Below, piece after piece: positions 6,782 through 8,372 of a stretch of DNA of 8,372 nucleotides; position 1 is the stretch's first letter; each line of letters begins with the position of its first letter. The stretch lies in contig JAHEYM010000155.1 of NCBI GenBank assembly GCA_023251595.1, forward strand, positions 1 through 8,372, read 5' to 3'. The notes beneath the pieces are model-generated. The model made no database searches, was not told the origin of the DNA, and saw only the letters and a list, made by a program, of their open reading frames with translations. A program made the translations under genes and the position numbers. The stretch is from Bacteroidota bacterium (lineage in GTDB: Bacteria; Bacteroidota; Bacteroidia; AKYH767-A; JABDAW01).

Positions 6782-7192
6782 TTAAAAATTCAAATCTTCA
6801 AAATCAAAATCTTTTTTTTGCTCAGGGTGGGGTGGATCAGGCGTATGATTTTGTTGATGATCCTGATGATTTTGCTGATGATTAAAATTAGCAGGATGAT
6901 TTGGATCCATTCTTAGTTGTTGCAGATACGTAGGCTCGGGACGGCTCGTTTTTATATAATCAATCACTGTTGTCAAACTGGCGATGAATTTTTCAAAATC
7001 ATCTTTATATAGAAATACTTTATGTTTTTCATAAAAATAACCGGTTTCGTCAAATCTTTTTTTGCTCTCTGTAATACATACAAACAAATCGTCGGTACGT
7101 GTTTTTTTTACATCAAAAAAATAGGTTCTTTTTCCTGCTTTGACCACCCGCGAAAAGACTTCACCCGGCTCCTTATGATCGTAATCCTCCAT
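6782..7192 (-). CDS. PUR-domain (DUF3276-like) nucleic-acid-binding protein
   Basis: This is a 136-residue protein from ATG 7192. Residues about 9-85 match the bacterial PUR-alpha-like fold: GEVFSRVVKAGKRTYFFDVKKTRTDDLFVCITESKK and then YEKHKVFLYKDDFEKFIASL, the alternating strands and closing helix of one PUR repeat. PUR proteins bind single-stranded purine-rich DNA or RNA, usually as dimers, in the cytoplasm; bacterial members of this type are typical of Bacteroidota and spirochaetes. The C-terminal part (about 95-136) is low-complexity. A His/Gln/Asn stretch (104-116) is followed by a proline patch and an acidic-aromatic end, DFDFEDLNF. The tail is probably disordered. The domain assignment is by recognition; the target is unknown. 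The gene lies 68 bp after the ABC transporter gene, with a candidate promoter between them. Confidence 0.82.
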   Translation of the reverse strand: MEDYDHKEPGEVFSRVVKAGKRTYFFDVKKTRTDDLFVCITESKKRFDETGYFYEKHKVFLYKDDFEKFIASLTTVIDYIKTSRPEPTYLQQLRMDPNHPANFNHQQNHQDHQQNHTPDPPHPEQKKDFDFEDLNF

Positions 7193-7224
7193 AAGATTGA
7201 AATTATTAGTTTCAAATAATGAAG

Positions 7225-7232
7225 CAAATTTA
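7225..7232 (-). promoter_or_regulatory. Candidate -7 box before the PUR-domain gene
   Basis: The minus strand reads TAAATTTG, an exact match to the Bacteroidota -7 consensus TAnnTTTG, 32 bp before the ATG at 7192. No good TTTG box is seen about 19 bp further upstream. AT-rich sequence makes chance matches likely. Confidence 0.33.
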
Positions 7233-7260
7233 TAACATTTCCTAATATATCATATCATTT

Positions 7261-8372
7261 TCAGGAAAATATTTCTGAATCCAATTGTTGTTGTTTAAAT
7301 AACGTAGAATATATTCCACTTTTGCCAATAAGCGCTTCGTGTTTACCCTGTTCTTTAATCTGACCCTCGTCAATTACAATAATGTGATCTGTTGTTTTAA
7401 CCGCTGATACTCTGTGACTTATAAGAACCAGCGTGCGCTCGCTCATCATTTTCTGTACATTTCCGAGAATTTCAGCTTCTGTCTGTATATCTACAGCTGA
7501 TAAACAATCATCAAATATTAAAATATGTGGTTTTCGTATTAATGCCCGTGCAATTGAGATACGTTGTTTTTGTCCGCCCGAAAGCATGATACCTCTTTCC
7601 CCGATTCGCGTTTCATATTTTGCCGGAAATTCCATTATGTTTTCATGTATACATGCCATCTTCGCTGCTTCTTCTATTGCTGAAATTCGCTCGTTAGGTG
7701 AAATTTTCTCTGATAGCAAACCAAATCCTATATTATTTGCGATGGTGTCTGAAAAAAGAAAAGTATCCTGAGGTACGAGTCCCGAAAAACTGCGTAATTC
7801 ATTCAGATTGAATTGTTTCATATTTAATCCGTCCATCTTCACTTCACCCGAATCAGGATCCATCATTCTCGCCATCAGCCATGCGATAGTAGATTTTCCT
7901 GAACCGGTCTTACCGATAATTCCCAACGAATGACCCGTTTTCAGGGTGAAAGAAATATTATCAATAGCGAGAATTCCCGTTCCCGGATACCTGTAACTGA
8001 CATTGATGAATTCCAACTCCCTTCTCCCAACACCCTCATCCCCGGTCGCGCTCACAACACCCTCATCCCCGGCCCTTCTCCCAATGGAGAAGGGAGTAGG
8101 AGTACTAATAGTTGGTTTCGTTTCTAAAAATTCGTTGATTCTTTGTTGAGATGCCGCCGCCCGCTGAATAATAGAAGTTACCCAACCTAAAGCTGTAACC
8201 GGCCATGTAAGCAGGTTCACATATATTATAAATTCAGCAATATTTCCGGCAGTAATGTTTCCTTTGAAAGATTCAATTCCACCTATATACAATGTCAATA
8301 TTATACTCAGACCAATCAGTACCATCATAAGTGGTGCGAAAAAAGAGTTGATGCGCGCAAGTTTCATAGAGC
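7261..8372 (-). CDS. ABC exporter subunit, membrane-ATPase fusion (partial, N-terminus outside window)
   Basis: The frame is open to the window edge. The ATG at 8367 is internal, because the first visible residues match the last two membrane helices of a type IV (MdlA/MdlB-like) exporter and the earlier helices are missing. Residues counted from that Met: membrane segments at about 11-30 and 44-65, then the ATPase domain with Walker A GKTGSGKST (152-160), Q-loop Gln200, signature LSGGQ (263-267), Walker B ILIFDD (282-287), D-loop SAVD (290-293) and H-loop His318. The usual catalytic glutamate is Asp287, as in the degenerate subunit of heterodimeric exporters such as TM287/288. A partner with an intact glutamate is therefore expected, probably just upstream outside the window. 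The linker (about 91-117) comes from an inserted repeat. The substrate (drug, lipid or peptide) is unknown. Confidence 0.92.
   Translation of the reverse strand, partial: SMKLARINSFFAPLMMVLIGLSIILTLYIGGIESFKGNITAGNIAEFIIYVNLLTWPVTALGWVTSIIQRAAASQQRINEFLETKPTISTPTPFSIGRRAGDEGVVSATGDEGVGRRELEFINVSYRYPGTGILAIDNISFTLKTGHSLGIIGKTGSGKSTIAWLMARMMDPDSGEVKMDGLNMKQFNLNELRSFSGLVPQDTFLFSDTIANNIGFGLLSEKISPNERISAIEEAAKMACIHENIMEFPAKYETRIGERGIMLSGGQKQRISIARALIRKPHILIFDDCLSAVDIQTEAEILGNVQKMMSERTLVLISHRVSAVKTTDHIIVIDEGQIKEQGKHEALIGKSGIYSTLFKQQQLDSEIFS
8017..8096. repeat. GC-rich palindromic repeat inserted in frame in the ABC transporter gene
   Basis: An 11-bp inverted repeat, CTCCCTTCTCC (8017-8027) and GGAGAAGGGAG (8086-8096), bounds an 80-bp segment. 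Inside are two exact direct copies of CAACACCCTCATCCCCGG (8028-8045 and 8055-8072), 27 bp apart. A 9-bp stem with a 4-base loop (8073-8081 with 8086-8094) lies at the right end. By hand count 51 of 80 bases are G or C, well above the surrounding gene. The element keeps the reading frame, and both direct copies encode GDEGV (residues 100-104 and 109-113 of the visible protein). The layout resembles dispersed palindromic elements that can settle inside genes without breaking them. Confidence 0.7.

Noticed and set aside
7260..7279. Hairpin over the ABC transporter stop codon as a terminator
   Set aside because: The stem is short and AT-rich with a mismatch on the transcribed strand and no following T-run, so it is not convincing as an intrinsic terminator.
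8028..8072. Two 18-bp direct repeats that could suggest a CRISPR fragment
   Set aside because: There are only two copies, with a 9-bp gap, inside a coding frame and part of a larger palindromic element. This is not a repeat-spacer array.
8017..8096. The ABC transporter as a pseudogene broken by the inserted repeat
   Set aside because: The frame continues through the insert and all ATPase motifs follow intact, so the gene appears functional.

Overview
The window is moderately AT-rich and every convincing gene lies on the minus strand. The likely source is a member of Bacteroidota or a close relative (FCB group). Three things support this: a stand-alone TonB C-terminal-domain protein with the MPEFPGG signature, a DUF3276/PUR-domain protein, and TAnnTTTG-type candidate -7 boxes with mostly weak Shine-Dalgarno sequences. 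The phylum is an inference from gene families, and no species can be named.

Read in the direction of transcription (right to left), the window opens with the C-terminal part of a heterodimeric-type ABC exporter (7261-8372, N-terminus outside the window). Next come a small PUR-domain nucleic-acid-binding protein (6782-7192), a secreted TonB-domain protein (6284-6730), a RimJ/RimL-like GNAT acetyltransferase (5596-6120) and a two-HKD phospholipase D/cardiolipin-synthase-like enzyme (4481-5599). The last two share an ATGA overlap. After a 117-bp gap with a possible promoter and a near-palindrome comes a second group: a radical SAM/SPASM-like enzyme (3200-4363), a short-chain dehydrogenase (2383-3195), a B12-binding-type radical SAM enzyme (928-2328) and a membrane-anchored family 2 glycosyltransferase (1-915, C-terminus outside the window). 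Their spacings of 4, 54 and 12 bp suggest one operon. Two radical SAM enzymes, a reductase and a glycosyltransferase fit an unidentified glycolipid, polysaccharide or lipid-modification pathway. No precursor peptide was found, and the product cannot be named from this window.

The most notable structure is repeat DNA. A GC-rich palindromic element sits in frame inside the ABC transporter gene (8017-8096), where it encodes an extra linker with two GDEGV copies between the membrane and ATPase domains. A 104-bp nested inverted-repeat element centred on CCCCTCTCGAGAGGGG lies between the TonB-domain and GNAT genes (6171-6274). Two other short repeat tracts lie directly upstream of gene starts (6124-6150 and 6733-6780). 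The short-chain dehydrogenase carries an apparent internal duplication with an exact 42-residue offset. No stretch longer than 300 bases lacks a gene, and no tRNA, rRNA, CRISPR array or transposase was seen.
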